A DNA stretch of 64,000 nt from Burkholderiales bacterium PBB6 (GCA_002255925.1 NKIH01000002.1:124001-188000); one strand, 5' to 3'. Positions 42,341-52,197 are shown, counted from the first letter of the stretch. A program made the numbers and translations. Notes: a model not told the origin generated them from the sequence alone.

Positions 42341-44311
42341 ATGGCCAGTTCAGCCCTGATGTCGATCGGCATGCGCGCGATGTTTGCGAACACCGCGGCA
42401 TTGAACGTGACCGGCCACAACATCGCCAACAACGGCGTGGCCGGCTACAGCCGCCAGGAAGCCGAGCTGGCCACGGCCCAGGGCCAGTTCAACGGCGCCG
42501 GCTTCTTCGGCAAGGGCGTGGTGGTGACCAACGTCAAGCGGGCGCATGACCAGTTCCTGACGATGCAGACGGCCGCGGCGCAGTCGCTGTCGTCGATGGA
42601 CTCTGCCCGGGCCGGCCAGTTGAGCCAGCTGGAGGATGTGTTTCCGCCCGGTGAGCAGGGCATTGGCTCGGCCACGGGCAACTTCCTCAATTCGATGGTC
42701 GACCTGGCCAACACGCCGGCCGACAGCTCGGCGCGGCAGGTGGTGCTGGCCCGTGCCAATGACCTGGCCGCGCGCTACAGCAGCGCCGCATCGCGCCTGG
42801 CCATGTTGCAGCAGGGCGTGCAGTCTGATCTGCAGACCTCAGCCAAGACGGTCAGCGCGCTGGCCGAGCAGGTGGCCAAGGTGAATGCCGAGATCGCCCG
42901 CACCCACGGCCTGGACCAGGCACCGAACGACCTGCTCGACAAGCGCGACCAGCTTGTCGCCGAAATCGGCAAGTACGTGCAGGTGAGCACCATCGATGCC
43001 ACTGACGGCACGATGGGTGTGTTCGTGGCCGGCGGCCAGCGCCTGGTGCTGGGCATCGAGTCCAACAAGATGCTGGTGATGCAGGATCCGGCCGACCCGA
43101 GCCGCTCGGCCCTGGCGCTGGAAACACCGAACCAGCCGCTGATGATCAGCCAGGACATGCTGACGGGTGGCTCGATGGCCGGCCTGATCCGCTTCCAGAA
43201 CAAGGACCTGGTTGACGCGCGCAACCTGCTCGGCCAGATGGCGGTGTCGTTTGCCACCAAGGTCAACACCACCCAGTCGCTGGGCCTGGACCTGGGCGAC
43301 CCGCCCGGCGCCGGCGCGCCGTTGTTCGCCTTTGGCGCACCGGTGTCGATTGCCAACCTGAACAACGCGCGTGACGCCACGGGCAATTTCGCCGCCCAGG
43401 CCACGCTGGCGGTGACCGACGCCTCGCTGCTGCAGGCCTCTGACTACCAGCTCAAGCCGGATGGCTCTGGCGTCAGTGGCTCGTACACGCTGGTGCGGCT
43501 GTCGGATGGCCTGACCCGCAACATCGCTGACGGCGATGAGGTTGACGGCTTCACCATCAACATCGGCTCGCCCGACCTGGCCGCGACGGACAGCCTGCTG
43601 CTGCGCCCGTGCGGCATGGGCGCCACCGACATGCGCTGCATCCTGGACGATCCGTCCGGCATCGCGGCGTCGTCTCCGGTGACGGCGGTGCTGAGCCCGG
43701 CCAACAAGGGGACGGCCACGGTCGGCTCGTTGAAGGTACTGAACAACACCATCGATCCGAACCAGACGGCCACGATCAACTTCAGCTCCGACACCGGCGA
43801 CTACGACTGGGAGCTGCGCGACAAGGACACCGGCGCGCTGCTCTCCAGCGGCTCAGCCACCTGGACGGCCGGCGAGCCGATCGAGGTCAACGGCTTTGCC
43901 CTGTCGCTCAACGGCGTGCCCAAGAGCGGCGACAAGGTCACGGTGTCGAAGACCCAGTTCCCGGCGACCAACAACGGCAACGCCCTGCAGATGTTCGCGC
44001 TGCGCGACGAGCAGTTCGTGGGCCGCACCATCAAGCAGGACGGCTCGATCGCCGAGGGCGCGACGATTACCGATGCTTACGCTTCCGTGATGGCCGACAT
44101 CGGCGTGCGCGTGCAAAGTGCGAAGACGTCTGCGGAAATCTCGGGCACGGCGGCTGATTCGGCATTGAAGACCCTGACGTCCAAGACGGGCGTGAACCTT
44201 GATGAAGAGGCCGCCCGCCTCATCCAGTTCCAGCAGGGTTACCAGGCTGCGGCCAAGGTGCTTCAAGTGGCGCAGCAGGTGTTCGACACCATGCTGCAGC
44301 TGGGCGCGTGA
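42341..44311 (+). CDS. flgK: Flagellar hook-filament junction protein FlgK (HAP1)
   Basis: A 656-residue junction protein. It starts MASSALMSIGMRAMFANTAA with NVTGHNIANNGVAGYSRQEA. The D1 region contains NSMVDLANTPADSSARQVVL. The C-terminus is typical: GVNLDEEAARLIQFQQGYQA, then AKVLQVAQQVFDTMLQLGA. The central region (about 330-560) is long and variable. FlgN is its expected chaperone. Confidence 0.96.
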   Translation: MASSALMSIGMRAMFANTAALNVTGHNIANNGVAGYSRQEAELATAQGQFNGAGFFGKGVVVTNVKRAHDQFLTMQTAAAQSLSSMDSARAGQLSQLEDVFPPGEQGIGSATGNFLNSMVDLANTPADSSARQVVLARANDLAARYSSAASRLAMLQQGVQSDLQTSAKTVSALAEQVAKVNAEIARTHGLDQAPNDLLDKRDQLVAEIGKYVQVSTIDATDGTMGVFVAGGQRLVLGIESNKMLVMQDPADPSRSALALETPNQPLMISQDMLTGGSMAGLIRFQNKDLVDARNLLGQMAVSFATKVNTTQSLGLDLGDPPGAGAPLFAFGAPVSIANLNNARDATGNFAAQATLAVTDASLLQASDYQLKPDGSGVSGSYTLVRLSDGLTRNIADGDEVDGFTINIGSPDLAATDSLLLRPCGMGATDMRCILDDPSGIAASSPVTAVLSPANKGTATVGSLKVLNNTIDPNQTATINFSSDTGDYDWELRDKDTGALLSSGSATWTAGEPIEVNGFALSLNGVPKSGDKVTVSKTQFPATNNGNALQMFALRDEQFVGRTIKQDGSIAEGATITDAYASVMADIGVRVQSAKTSAEISGTAADSALKTLTSKTGVNLDEEAARLIQFQQGYQAAAKVLQVAQQVFDTMLQLGA

Positions 44312-44328
44312 TTTCCAGGAGCTGATCC

Positions 44329-45525
44329 ATGATTCGCATCACCACGGCCAACGCTTTCAACAGCTCGATCGACAACCTGCAGCAGCGGCAACGCTCGCTC
44401 GACACGGCGCAGACGCAGCTGACCAGCGGCAAGCGCGTGTTGAATGCCAGCGACGATCCGACCTCGGCCGCGCGCGCCGAGCGGGCCCGCGCGCTCATCC
44501 AGCGCGCAGATGCCAGCCAGCGTGCCATCGACGCCAGCCGCAACTCGATGAAGCTCACCGAATCTGCCCTGGGCGATGGCGTGAGCCTGGTGCAACAGGC
44601 GCGCGAGCTGGTGGTGGCCGCCGGCAACGCCAGTTACAGCGACGCAGAGCGCCGCGACGTGGCCAACCAGCTGGCGGAAATCCGCAAGCAGCTGATGGGG
44701 GTGGCCAACCGCGGTGATGGCACCGGCGGGTTCGTGTTTTCCGGCCAGGGCTCCAGCCAGCCGCCTTTCCTCGATCGCCCGGGTGGTGTGGGCTATGTGG
44801 GCGTGGGCGGTGCCGTGAAGGTGGCCACCGATGAGCCCTTGCCACTCACGCTCGACGGCGAGCAGGTGTGGCTGTCGGCGCCCAGCGGCAACGGCGTTTT
44901 CACCACTGCGCCGGGTGCGGGCAGCGGCGGCGCGTGGATCGATGCGGGCCGGGTGACCAACCCCTCCGCCATCACCGGCTCATCGTACGAAGTGCAGTTC
45001 AGCGTGAACGCGGGCGTGACCACCTATTCGGTGATCCGCGACGGCGTGACCGCCTCCATTTCGGGCGCCGATTTCAAGTCGGGCCAGGCGATTGAGCTGG
45101 ACGGCATGGCCTTCACGCTGAGTGGCTCGCCGAAGGACGGTGACACCTTCAGCATCACGCCGTCCGGCCCCGACCAGTCGGTGTTCGATGCCATCGACAA
45201 GGTGGTGAACGAATTGAAGACGCCGCTGCGCACCAGCGCCCAGGTAACGCAGACCATCCAGAGTGGCCTGCGTGATCTGGACTCCTGCGCCAACCAGTTG
45301 CAATCGGCCCGCAGCATGACCGGTGAAGTGCTCAACCGCGTGGACGGCGTGGAAACCCGTGTGGGTGACCTGAAGCTGTTTGGCGAGACCACCCGCTCGG
45401 ACGCCGAAGACCTGGACATGATCCAGGCCATCTCGAATTTCCAGAACCAGCAAACGGGGTACCAGGCCGCCATGCAGAGTTATGCAGCGGTGCAGCGCCT
45501 GTCCCTGTTCGATTACATCAAGTGA
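44329..45525 (+). CDS. flgL: Flagellar hook-filament junction protein FlgL (HAP3)
   Basis: A 398-residue flagellin-like junction protein. It begins MIRITTANAFNSSIDNLQQR with GKRVLNASDDPTSAARAERA and ends with QNQQTGYQAAMQSYAAVQRL and SLFDYIK. The N-terminal flagellin-type helix is clear. AGGAG is 8 bases before the ATG. The next gene begins 6 bases after its stop, so the signalling island appears to continue this transcript. Confidence 0.95.
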   Translation: MIRITTANAFNSSIDNLQQRQRSLDTAQTQLTSGKRVLNASDDPTSAARAERARALIQRADASQRAIDASRNSMKLTESALGDGVSLVQQARELVVAAGNASYSDAERRDVANQLAEIRKQLMGVANRGDGTGGFVFSGQGSSQPPFLDRPGGVGYVGVGGAVKVATDEPLPLTLDGEQVWLSAPSGNGVFTTAPGAGSGGAWIDAGRVTNPSAITGSSYEVQFSVNAGVTTYSVIRDGVTASISGADFKSGQAIELDGMAFTLSGSPKDGDTFSITPSGPDQSVFDAIDKVVNELKTPLRTSAQVTQTIQSGLRDLDSCANQLQSARSMTGEVLNRVDGVETRVGDLKLFGETTRSDAEDLDMIQAISNFQNQQTGYQAAMQSYAAVQRLSLFDYIK

Positions 45526-45531
45526 GTGTCC

Positions 45532-46728
45532 ATGGACCATTCCGTTCTTGACCAGCTGATCCTCGGCTACGGCGTGCTGGTGGACGCCCGCCGCCAGGTG
45601 CACGCGGCCCGTCTGACCTGCCACAGCATGTATGGCGCCGGCCCCGCCCAGGCGCATGAGCTGGCCGGTGTGCTGGCTGAAGTGTGGCCCGAAGAATCGG
45701 GCCAGCTGCTGTTGAACCCGACCAGTGAAGGTCTGCTGACGGCCTGGCTGAACCAGGCCCTGCCGCCGCACCTGGTGCTGGAAGTGCCGGCCTTTCTGGT
45801 GGCCGACGAAGCCGGCGCTGCGCGCGTGATGGCGGCGGCCGAGCGCGGCAATGCGATGGTGCTCAAGGGCCGGCCGCTGTCGGCCTTGTCGCAGCCGCTG
45901 CTGAAGGCCTTCCGCCATGCGGTGGTTGACCTTGAAGATGACCGTCGCCTGGGCCCTGCGCCTGATGCGGTTCGTCCGCGCCACCTGCCGTTTGTGCAGG
46001 GCGGTGTGCACACCCTGGTGGAGGCCAACGACAGCTTCCGCCGTGGCGCACTGGCCGTGCAGGGCTGGCCGCTGGGCGATGCGCCGCAGGGCACGTCCCA
46101 GCGCCGCGATGTGCCTGCCAGCGTGCAGGCCGTGATGGACCTGATCCAGCGCGTGGAGCGCGAAGAGCCCGCCAACCGCATCGAAGACGCGCTGCGCGCC
46201 AACCCGGCGCTGGCCTTCCGCCTGATGCGCTTCATCAACTCGCCGGGCTTCGGCCTGAGTGTGGAGGTGAGCAGCTTCCAGCACGCCATCATGATCCTCG
46301 GCTATCGGCGCCTGAAGCGCTGGCTGGCGCTGCTGCTGGCCAGTGCGGTGGACGACCCCGATCTGAAGCCGCTGATGTTCCTGGCGGTGCGCCGAGGCTT
46401 GTTCATGGAAGCGCTGGCCGCGCCGCAGGGCGACGACACGCTGCGCGGCGAGGCCTTCATCTGCGGCGTGTTTTCGCTGCTTGACCGCATGATGCGGCAG
46501 CCTTTCACCCAGTTGCTGGAGACGCTGCCGGTGCCCGAGCGCGTGGCGCAGGCGCTGCGCGACGACGAAGGGCCGTTCGCCCGACCGCTGTCGCTGGCCA
46601 GGGCGGTGGAATCGGAATTGCCGATGGACATTGAAGCTGCGCTGGGCGATTTGATGATCACTCCGGGTGAGCTCAGCCGCGCCGTGCTGCACACCTTGAC
46701 GGCGGCGCGCCAGTTGCAGTCCCTGTGA
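45532..46728 (+). CDS. Degenerate EAL plus HDOD domain protein
   Basis: A 398-residue protein of the YuxH-like EAL-HDOD type. The N-terminal half has the fold's pattern (VLVDARRQVHAARLTCHSM, and LVLEVPAFLVAD), but the EAL glutamate is replaced (AARL), so hydrolysis of c-di-GMP is not expected. The HDOD domain (about 195-385) shows ANPALAFRLMRFINSPGFGL and HAIMILGYRRLKRWLALLLA. Such proteins are regulatory. It starts 6 bases after flgL; a GTG two codons earlier is also possible. It is probably co-transcribed with the hook-junction genes. Confidence 0.85.
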   Translation: MDHSVLDQLILGYGVLVDARRQVHAARLTCHSMYGAGPAQAHELAGVLAEVWPEESGQLLLNPTSEGLLTAWLNQALPPHLVLEVPAFLVADEAGAARVMAAAERGNAMVLKGRPLSALSQPLLKAFRHAVVDLEDDRRLGPAPDAVRPRHLPFVQGGVHTLVEANDSFRRGALAVQGWPLGDAPQGTSQRRDVPASVQAVMDLIQRVEREEPANRIEDALRANPALAFRLMRFINSPGFGLSVEVSSFQHAIMILGYRRLKRWLALLLASAVDDPDLKPLMFLAVRRGLFMEALAAPQGDDTLRGEAFICGVFSLLDRMMRQPFTQLLETLPVPERVAQALRDDEGPFARPLSLARAVESELPMDIEAALGDLMITPGELSRAVLHTLTAARQLQSL

Positions 46729-46796
46729 GCTGAAACCGCCCCGCCGGGAGGTGGGGGCGGCGTACACTGCGACGGCATCCCAGGTTCGCCATCGCC

Positions 46797-49772
46797 ATGT
46801 CTTTTTCGCTGCCGCCACGCCCCGGTTTCCCGACCCCGGTTGACCCTTCTTCCCGGGAGGTGACAGCCACGGCGGGCATCGACGACGACGTGGCCAGCCT
46901 GATGGATCTCTCGCCGCTGGCGCTGATGATCTGGGACGAGGCCGGCAACATCCAGCGCGCCAATGGCCCGGCGCGCAGCCTGCTCGGCCCGCACACCCAA
47001 CAGATGAATCGCCTGCCGTCGGTGCTGGCCCAGTTGCTGGGTTGGCCCAACGGCCTGCCGGGCGCTGGCCGCCACCGTGAAAGCCAGGGCTGGATGGACG
47101 CCGCCGCCGGGCGCAGCCAGCGCATGCGCGTGCGGGTGCGCGGCCTGGCGCCGCAGGGCGGCATGCGCTGGATGGCGCAGCTTGAATCCATGGCCGTGGT
47201 GGACGAGCTGGAGCTGGCACGCGTCGAGATCGGCGCCCTGATGGGCACGGCCGGCGTGGGTGTGGCCACCTATGACCGCCAGCGGCGTGTGTGGGTGACC
47301 GCCGTGCCGCCGGGAGCGGGCACGACCCCCAGCTATGGCCCCGGCAGCGGCGGCAATGCCTCGTCGGGCAATGAAGGTTTGTTGTCGATCGGCCGCGACG
47401 TGGTGGAGCCGGCTTCCATGCCTGCCTATGAGCGGCTGCAACTCGCCCTGCGCAAGGGCGAGCGCATTTCGGTGCGCTACGCCGTTCGCCACCGCGACAT
47501 GGGCCGCCGCTGGTTGCTGACCCGCGTGGAGCCCGCCCGCCTCGGGCCGGAACGACCGGTGTTCAGCGTGGTCACGCTGGATGTGACCGAGGAAGAAGTG
47601 GCCCGTGAGCGGCGCGATGCCTTGCTGCGCGAGATGCAGACCATCCTCGACCTGAGCCCGGCCGGCATCGCGCACCTGCAAGGCCAGCGCCTGCTGCATT
47701 GCAACCGTGAATTCGAGAATCTGCTGAAGCTGGCTCCCGCCGCCGGCGAAGGCGTGGCGATTGACACCTTGCTGGCGCGCGTCGGTATTTCGTCGGCCGC
47801 CACCCATGCCGCGCTTGATGAGCTGGTGCGCCAGGGCCACCACGAAACCGAGTTCCGCCTGGAAGGCGAAGCCGGTGGTGCGGCCGTCTGGTATTCACTC
47901 GCGCTCCGGCGTGCAGAAGGCCAGGCCGGTGAAGGCGAAGACAGCGCCGACATCGTGGCTGTGCTGGCCGATGTGACCCGCCTGCGGGGCCAGCAGGCCG
48001 AGCTGGAAGAGCTGGCGCGTGAACGCGAGCTGATGTTCAGCCTGTCGGATGTGGGCATCTTCTACCAGCGCGATGGCCGCATCGAACGCGCCAACCAGGC
48101 CATGGCCGACCTGCTGGGGCATGAACAATCGCAGTTGCGCGGCTTCCCGCTGGCGGAACTGTATGAAGACGAGCGCGTGGCGCTGCAGTTCAACGCGCAT
48201 GACCGCCGCGAACTGGCGGCCCAGGGCCGCAGCCGGAGCGAGCGCCGCATACTGCGCCGCGACGGCAGCCCGCTGTGGGTGTTGATGAGCCAGCGGCTGG
48301 TGGACGCCGCCGATATTTCTGCCGGCGTGATCTGCTCGGTGGTGAGCGTGGACGAGCGCCGTCGCGCCCACGAAACCCTGCTGATGCAGGCCGACAGCAC
48401 GCGCGCCATCCTCGATTCGGTGCTGGTCGGCATCGTCACCGTGGGCGACGACGGCATCGAGTGGATGAACCGCTCGGCGCGTCGCATGTTTGGGGGCGAG
48501 CTGGCGGACTTCGTCGGCAAGCCGATTGCGGTCGTGGCCTCACAGGATGCCGACCATCCGCTGCGCCGCACCAACTGGATGGCGACGCTGGAAGAGGGCC
48601 AGGCGGAGACGTTCGAGTGCCGCCTCACGGCCCGGGATGGCCGGGAGTTCTGGGTGGTGGGCAATGCCTTGATGACCACCACCGCCAACGGTGGCAACCA
48701 GCTGACCTTCGCGCTGCTCGACATCGAGCGGCGGCGCTTGGCAGAGAACCAGATCGCCCAGGCCCAGGCCAGCCTGCAGCGCATGATCGAAACCGCGCCG
48801 CTGGCGATCGCCCTGTTCGACGGTGCGACGCAGCAGGTGCTGCAGCTCAACCAGATGATGGCCGCGTTTGCCCGGCGGCAGGCGGCAGAGATTCAAGGCC
48901 GGCAGCCCTCGCTGTGGCTGCCCGGCGCCGAGGCCGCCAACCTGAGTGCCAACCTGCACCGCGCCATGGCCACGCACGACACGCTCAGCACCGAATGGCG
49001 CCGTGAGCCTGACGCCGACGGCGATGGCTCGGTGAAGGTGTGGGACGTGCGCATCGTGTCGCTGCGCTCCAGTGGCGATGACGGCGAGCAATTGCTGCTG
49101 GTGGCCAGCGACGTGACCGAGCAGCGCGCGGCCGACCAGGCCCGCCTGGACGCCGCCATCGTGCAGCGCGAGATGCTGGTCAAGGAAGTGCACCACCGCA
49201 TCAAGAACAACCTCCAGGGCGTGGCCGGCCTGCTGCAGCAGAACGCGCAGCGCCATCCGGAAGCCGCCTCGGCCATCGCCGAGGCCGTGGGCCATGTGCA
49301 TGCGATTGCCCAGGTGCACGGCCTGCAGGTGGGCATGACCGGCCCGCTGCGCGTGCGCGGTGTGGTGGAGGCGATTGCCAATTCCGTGCAGCGCATGTTC
49401 GGCCGGCCCATCACCATGGAGGTGCAAGGGCCCGCGCCGCACCGCTTCGGCTTGACCGAGGCCGATTCCATTCCGGTGGCGCTGACGGTGAACGAGCTGC
49501 TCACCAACGCCATCAAGCACAGCCGCGAAGGCGTGATCCAGTGCCGCATGATCTGCGGCCCGCAGGATGTGCGCATCGCCATTGCCAACGATGGCGCGCT
49601 GCCACCCGGCTTCTCGCTGAGCGACGTGCCGTCCGGCATCTCTGGCTTAGGCCTGGTGCGCGCGCTGCTGCCCCGCAAGGGCGCCGGCATCACGCTGACC
49701 CAGGAAGGCGTGCTGGTGGTGGCCACGCTGCATCTGCAACCGCCCGGCGTGGCCGTGCTGGAGCCCTTGTGA
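46797..49772 (+). CDS. Multi-PAS sensor kinase of the HisKA_2 type
   Basis: A 991-residue soluble kinase with no membrane segment. About six PAS-like segments are visible: near 35 (MDLSPLALMIWDEAGNIQRA), 145, 280 (ILDLSPAGIAHLQGQRLL), 411 (FSLSDVGIFYQRDGRIERAN), 535 (ILDSVLVGIVTVGDDGIEWM) and 660 (MIETAPLAIALFDGATQQVL). The HisKA_2 box is VKEVHHRIKNNLQ with the likely phospho-acceptor His800. The ATPase has LTVNELLTNAIKHS and SGISGLGLVRALLP. HisKA_2 kinases commonly signal to ANTAR regulators such as the one encoded 22 bases downstream. The input signal is unknown. The ATG has a weak RBS. Confidence 0.88.
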   Translation: MSFSLPPRPGFPTPVDPSSREVTATAGIDDDVASLMDLSPLALMIWDEAGNIQRANGPARSLLGPHTQQMNRLPSVLAQLLGWPNGLPGAGRHRESQGWMDAAAGRSQRMRVRVRGLAPQGGMRWMAQLESMAVVDELELARVEIGALMGTAGVGVATYDRQRRVWVTAVPPGAGTTPSYGPGSGGNASSGNEGLLSIGRDVVEPASMPAYERLQLALRKGERISVRYAVRHRDMGRRWLLTRVEPARLGPERPVFSVVTLDVTEEEVARERRDALLREMQTILDLSPAGIAHLQGQRLLHCNREFENLLKLAPAAGEGVAIDTLLARVGISSAATHAALDELVRQGHHETEFRLEGEAGGAAVWYSLALRRAEGQAGEGEDSADIVAVLADVTRLRGQQAELEELARERELMFSLSDVGIFYQRDGRIERANQAMADLLGHEQSQLRGFPLAELYEDERVALQFNAHDRRELAAQGRSRSERRILRRDGSPLWVLMSQRLVDAADISAGVICSVVSVDERRRAHETLLMQADSTRAILDSVLVGIVTVGDDGIEWMNRSARRMFGGELADFVGKPIAVVASQDADHPLRRTNWMATLEEGQAETFECRLTARDGREFWVVGNALMTTTANGGNQLTFALLDIERRRLAENQIAQAQASLQRMIETAPLAIALFDGATQQVLQLNQMMAAFARRQAAEIQGRQPSLWLPGAEAANLSANLHRAMATHDTLSTEWRREPDADGDGSVKVWDVRIVSLRSSGDDGEQLLLVASDVTEQRAADQARLDAAIVQREMLVKEVHHRIKNNLQGVAGLLQQNAQRHPEAASAIAEAVGHVHAIAQVHGLQVGMTGPLRVRGVVEAIANSVQRMFGRPITMEVQGPAPHRFGLTEADSIPVALTVNELLTNAIKHSREGVIQCRMICGPQDVRIAIANDGALPPGFSLSDVPSGISGLGLVRALLPRKGAGITLTQEGVLVVATLHLQPPGVAVLEPL

Positions 49773-49794
49773 TTCATCAGCGACAATCCCGCGC

Positions 49795-50559
49795 ATGGTC
49801 GAGCTTGCAGCAATGAGTACCGGCAACTCCAGTCACAAGGGCAAGATCCTCGTGGTCGACGATGACCGCCTGGTGCTGGCCACGGTGACGCACGGCCTGT
49901 CGCGCGCGGGCTTCGAGGTGATCGACGCCGACAACGGCGATGACGCGATCCTGCTGGCCCGCCAGCATCGCCCGGACCTCGCCCTGCTCGACATCCGCAT
50001 GGAAGGCAAGTCGGGCTTCGACGTGGCCGACTACCTGCGTGAATCGCTGGGCACCCCGTTCATGTTCCTCTCGGCGTTTTCAGACAACGCCACGGTGGCG
50101 AAGGTGAAAGAGCTGGGGGCCGTGGCCTACCTGGTCAAGCCGCTCGACATTGCGCAGATCGTGCCGACGGTGGAAGCCGCGGTGGCCAGCGTGCGCGCAC
50201 GGCGGGATCGGGTGGTGCCGTCTGGCGCTGCCGCGCCGGCAGTGGCTGCCACGCAGCCGGCGGCAATGCCTGCTTTTGCAGCGCAGCCGGTGCCGGGCCA
50301 GATGGCGCGACCGGCCGTTGCTGAAGCGGCACTTGGCGGCGTTCAAGGTGGCGGGATGGCCGCGCCAACAGCGGGTGATCCGCTGGCAGACCCGGTGCCG
50401 GTGGCCGTGGGGGTGCTGATGCACCGCTATTCGCTGCAACGCGTGGACGCCTTGCAGCGTCTTCGCCGACAGGCTCAGCAGGAAGGCCGCAGCCTTCATG
50501 CGCAGGCGGCCGCGATGCTGGATGCGGTGGAATTGCTGTCGCGCCCTGGCGACCTCTGA
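49795..50559 (+). CDS. Response regulator with ANTAR RNA-binding domain
   Basis: 254 residues. The receiver (about 15-130) has LVVDDDR, phospho-acceptor Asp66 (LALLDIRMEG) and LVKPLD, all intact. An Ala/Pro/Gln-rich linker covers about 140-195. The C-terminal ANTAR domain (about 200-250) reads VAVGVLMHRYSLQRVDALQR followed by LRRQAQQEGRSLHAQA, matching the GxLM.R....A...LR...... pattern. ANTAR proteins bind paired RNA hairpins and prevent termination, so output is expected at RNA level. An alternative ATG at 49813 is possible. The HisKA_2 kinase immediately upstream is its likely partner. Confidence 0.88.
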   Translation: MVELAAMSTGNSSHKGKILVVDDDRLVLATVTHGLSRAGFEVIDADNGDDAILLARQHRPDLALLDIRMEGKSGFDVADYLRESLGTPFMFLSAFSDNATVAKVKELGAVAYLVKPLDIAQIVPTVEAAVASVRARRDRVVPSGAAAPAVAATQPAAMPAFAAQPVPGQMARPAVAEAALGGVQGGGMAAPTAGDPLADPVPVAVGVLMHRYSLQRVDALQRLRRQAQQEGRSLHAQAAAMLDAVELLSRPGDL

Positions 50560-50572
50560 CACTGGGCCGCCC

Positions 50573-50608
50573 AGGCCATCTGCGAGGCCCCAGCGGCCTC
50601 AATGGCCT
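50573..50608. terminator. Two-part hairpin between the convergent regulator and kinase genes
   Basis: AGGCCAT pairs with ATGGCCT, and inside it GAGGCC pairs with GGCCTC across a CCAGC loop. There is no T-run, but it fills the 48-base gap between two convergent genes and could stop transcription from both sides. Confidence 0.5.
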
Positions 50609-52197
50609 CAGGCCAGCGTGAAGTAGAAGCGCGCGCCCTTGCCAACTTCCGATTCGGCCCAGATGTCGCCGCCGTGCCGGCGCAGGATGCGTCGCACCGA
50701 GGCCAGGCCCACGCCGGTGCCCTGAAAGTCCTTCGCGCTGTGCAGGCGCTGGAACACGCCGAACAGGCGGTCGGCAAAACGCATGTCGAAACCGGCGCCG
50801 TTGTCAGCCACCACCATCACCGGCTTGCCGTCGTGTTGCTCGCGGCGGAATTCGATGACCGTGTGCACGCATTGCCCGCTGTACTTCCAGGCATTGCCCA
50901 GCAGGTTCTCCATCGCGATGCGCAGCAGCGTGGGGTCGCCATTCACGATCAAGCCGGGCTCGATGCTGATGGCGGCGGCACGGTCGGGCGCTTCGCGGCG
51001 CAGGTCTTCGAGGATGTAGTTGGCCAGTTGCGACAGGTCGACCGGCTTGCGGACCAGCGGCTGCGACTGCAGGCGCGACAGGGCCAGCAGCGCGTCGATC
51101 ATGCTGTTCATGCGGGCGGCAGCGGCCAGCACGCGGTCGAGGTGGTCGTTGCCGATGCGGTCCAGGAAGCGCCCGTAGTCTTCCTTCAGGATGCGCGCAA
51201 AACCTTCCACCACGCGGATCGGGGCGCGCAGGTCATGCGACACCGAATACACGAACGAGTCCTGGTCGGCGGCGGTGGTGGTGTCGGCCACCGCCATCGG
51301 AGCTGACTTCAGGCGCAGCACCAGCAAGCGGCCGTGCGCGGCCTCGGGGCCGAGGGCGCGCAGGCTGAGTTGCCAGTCACCGGCTTCGCGTTGCTGGCCC
51401 ACCGACAGGCTGGCCGCGCCTTGCGCCAGTCCTTCAGGCAGCAGCGCCAGGGCCGCGTCCCAGTCCATGCCGCGCACATCGCGGGTGTCCAGGCGCATCA
51501 GGCGATGGGCTTCGGGGCTCAGCGCGGCCACGCACCAATGGCCGGGCAGGGCGGGCTTCAAGGCGATGGCGACCACGTCGAGGTCGGGCCACAGGCTGGT
51601 CAGCAGGGCCTGGTCAAAGCGCTGCTGTTCGATGTCGTCCAGAGGCACTGCGCTGCCGAGGTGGCCGCAGAAGTGGCCGTCCGCATCAAACAGCGGCTGG
51701 GCCCGCAGGCGCCAGCGCGTGCCCTGGCCCACCCACTGCACCACCAAGTCATTCACCGCGCTGTAGGTGTCAAGGCGGGTGCGCAGGGCGTGGCTCGGGC
51801 CGGTGGGGCCGAGCAGCTCGAAGCGTTCATGCAGGCGTACCTGGCCGGTGTGCTCCGGGGTCCACGCTTCGGCCGGTGCGCCTTGCGGTGGGCGCCACTG
51901 GGTCAGGTGATGGCTGGCATCGGTCTGCCAGATCCAGGTGTCGGCCAGGTCGCCCAGCACTTGCCGGTCAAGGCGGGCTTCGCGCAGATCGAACGCACCC
52001 TGGTTCCGGCCCCACAGGGCGCCAGCAGCGGCACAGGCCGCGCCGAAGCCCAGCCAGGGCAGCACCAGCCAGAGGGCGGCCACGTCGCCACGGCCCAGCA
52101 GCCACCAGGCCAGCAGCAATGCGAGTACGGCCGTCACGGCCAAGGCCGCGACCTGGCCGCGACCCTGAACCCGATGCACTGAAGGCAGACGCTGCAT
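50608..52197 (-). CDS. Membrane-bound PAS-type sensor histidine kinase
   Basis: A 529-residue kinase with two N-terminal membrane helices (AALAVTAVLALLLAWWLL and LVLPWLGFGAACAAAGALWG) and a very short periplasmic loop. PAS-like sensing text follows at about 85-180 (TWIWQTDASHHLTQWR). The H-box is YSVSHDLRAP with His321. The N-box is NLLGNAWKYS; VVADNGAGFDMRF and GTGVGLASVRRILRRHGG complete the ATPase. It resembles the kinase part of phytochrome-like enzymes but has no chromophore domain. It is transcribed against the rest of the island and has no adjacent receiver on its strand. Confidence 0.9.
   Translation of the reverse strand: MQRLPSVHRVQGRGQVAALAVTAVLALLLAWWLLGRGDVAALWLVLPWLGFGAACAAAGALWGRNQGAFDLREARLDRQVLGDLADTWIWQTDASHHLTQWRPPQGAPAEAWTPEHTGQVRLHERFELLGPTGPSHALRTRLDTYSAVNDLVVQWVGQGTRWRLRAQPLFDADGHFCGHLGSAVPLDDIEQQRFDQALLTSLWPDLDVVAIALKPALPGHWCVAALSPEAHRLMRLDTRDVRGMDWDAALALLPEGLAQGAASLSVGQQREAGDWQLSLRALGPEAAHGRLLVLRLKSAPMAVADTTTAADQDSFVYSVSHDLRAPIRVVEGFARILKEDYGRFLDRIGNDHLDRVLAAAARMNSMIDALLALSRLQSQPLVRKPVDLSQLANYILEDLRREAPDRAAAISIEPGLIVNGDPTLLRIAMENLLGNAWKYSGQCVHTVIEFRREQHDGKPVMVVADNGAGFDMRFADRLFGVFQRLHSAKDFQGTGVGLASVRRILRRHGGDIWAESEVGKGARFYFTLA

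Noticed and set aside
44980-47220. Minus-strand frame of 746 codons over flgL and the HDOD gene
   Set aside because: Shadow frame; plus-strand genes are recognised families with RBS and correct ends.
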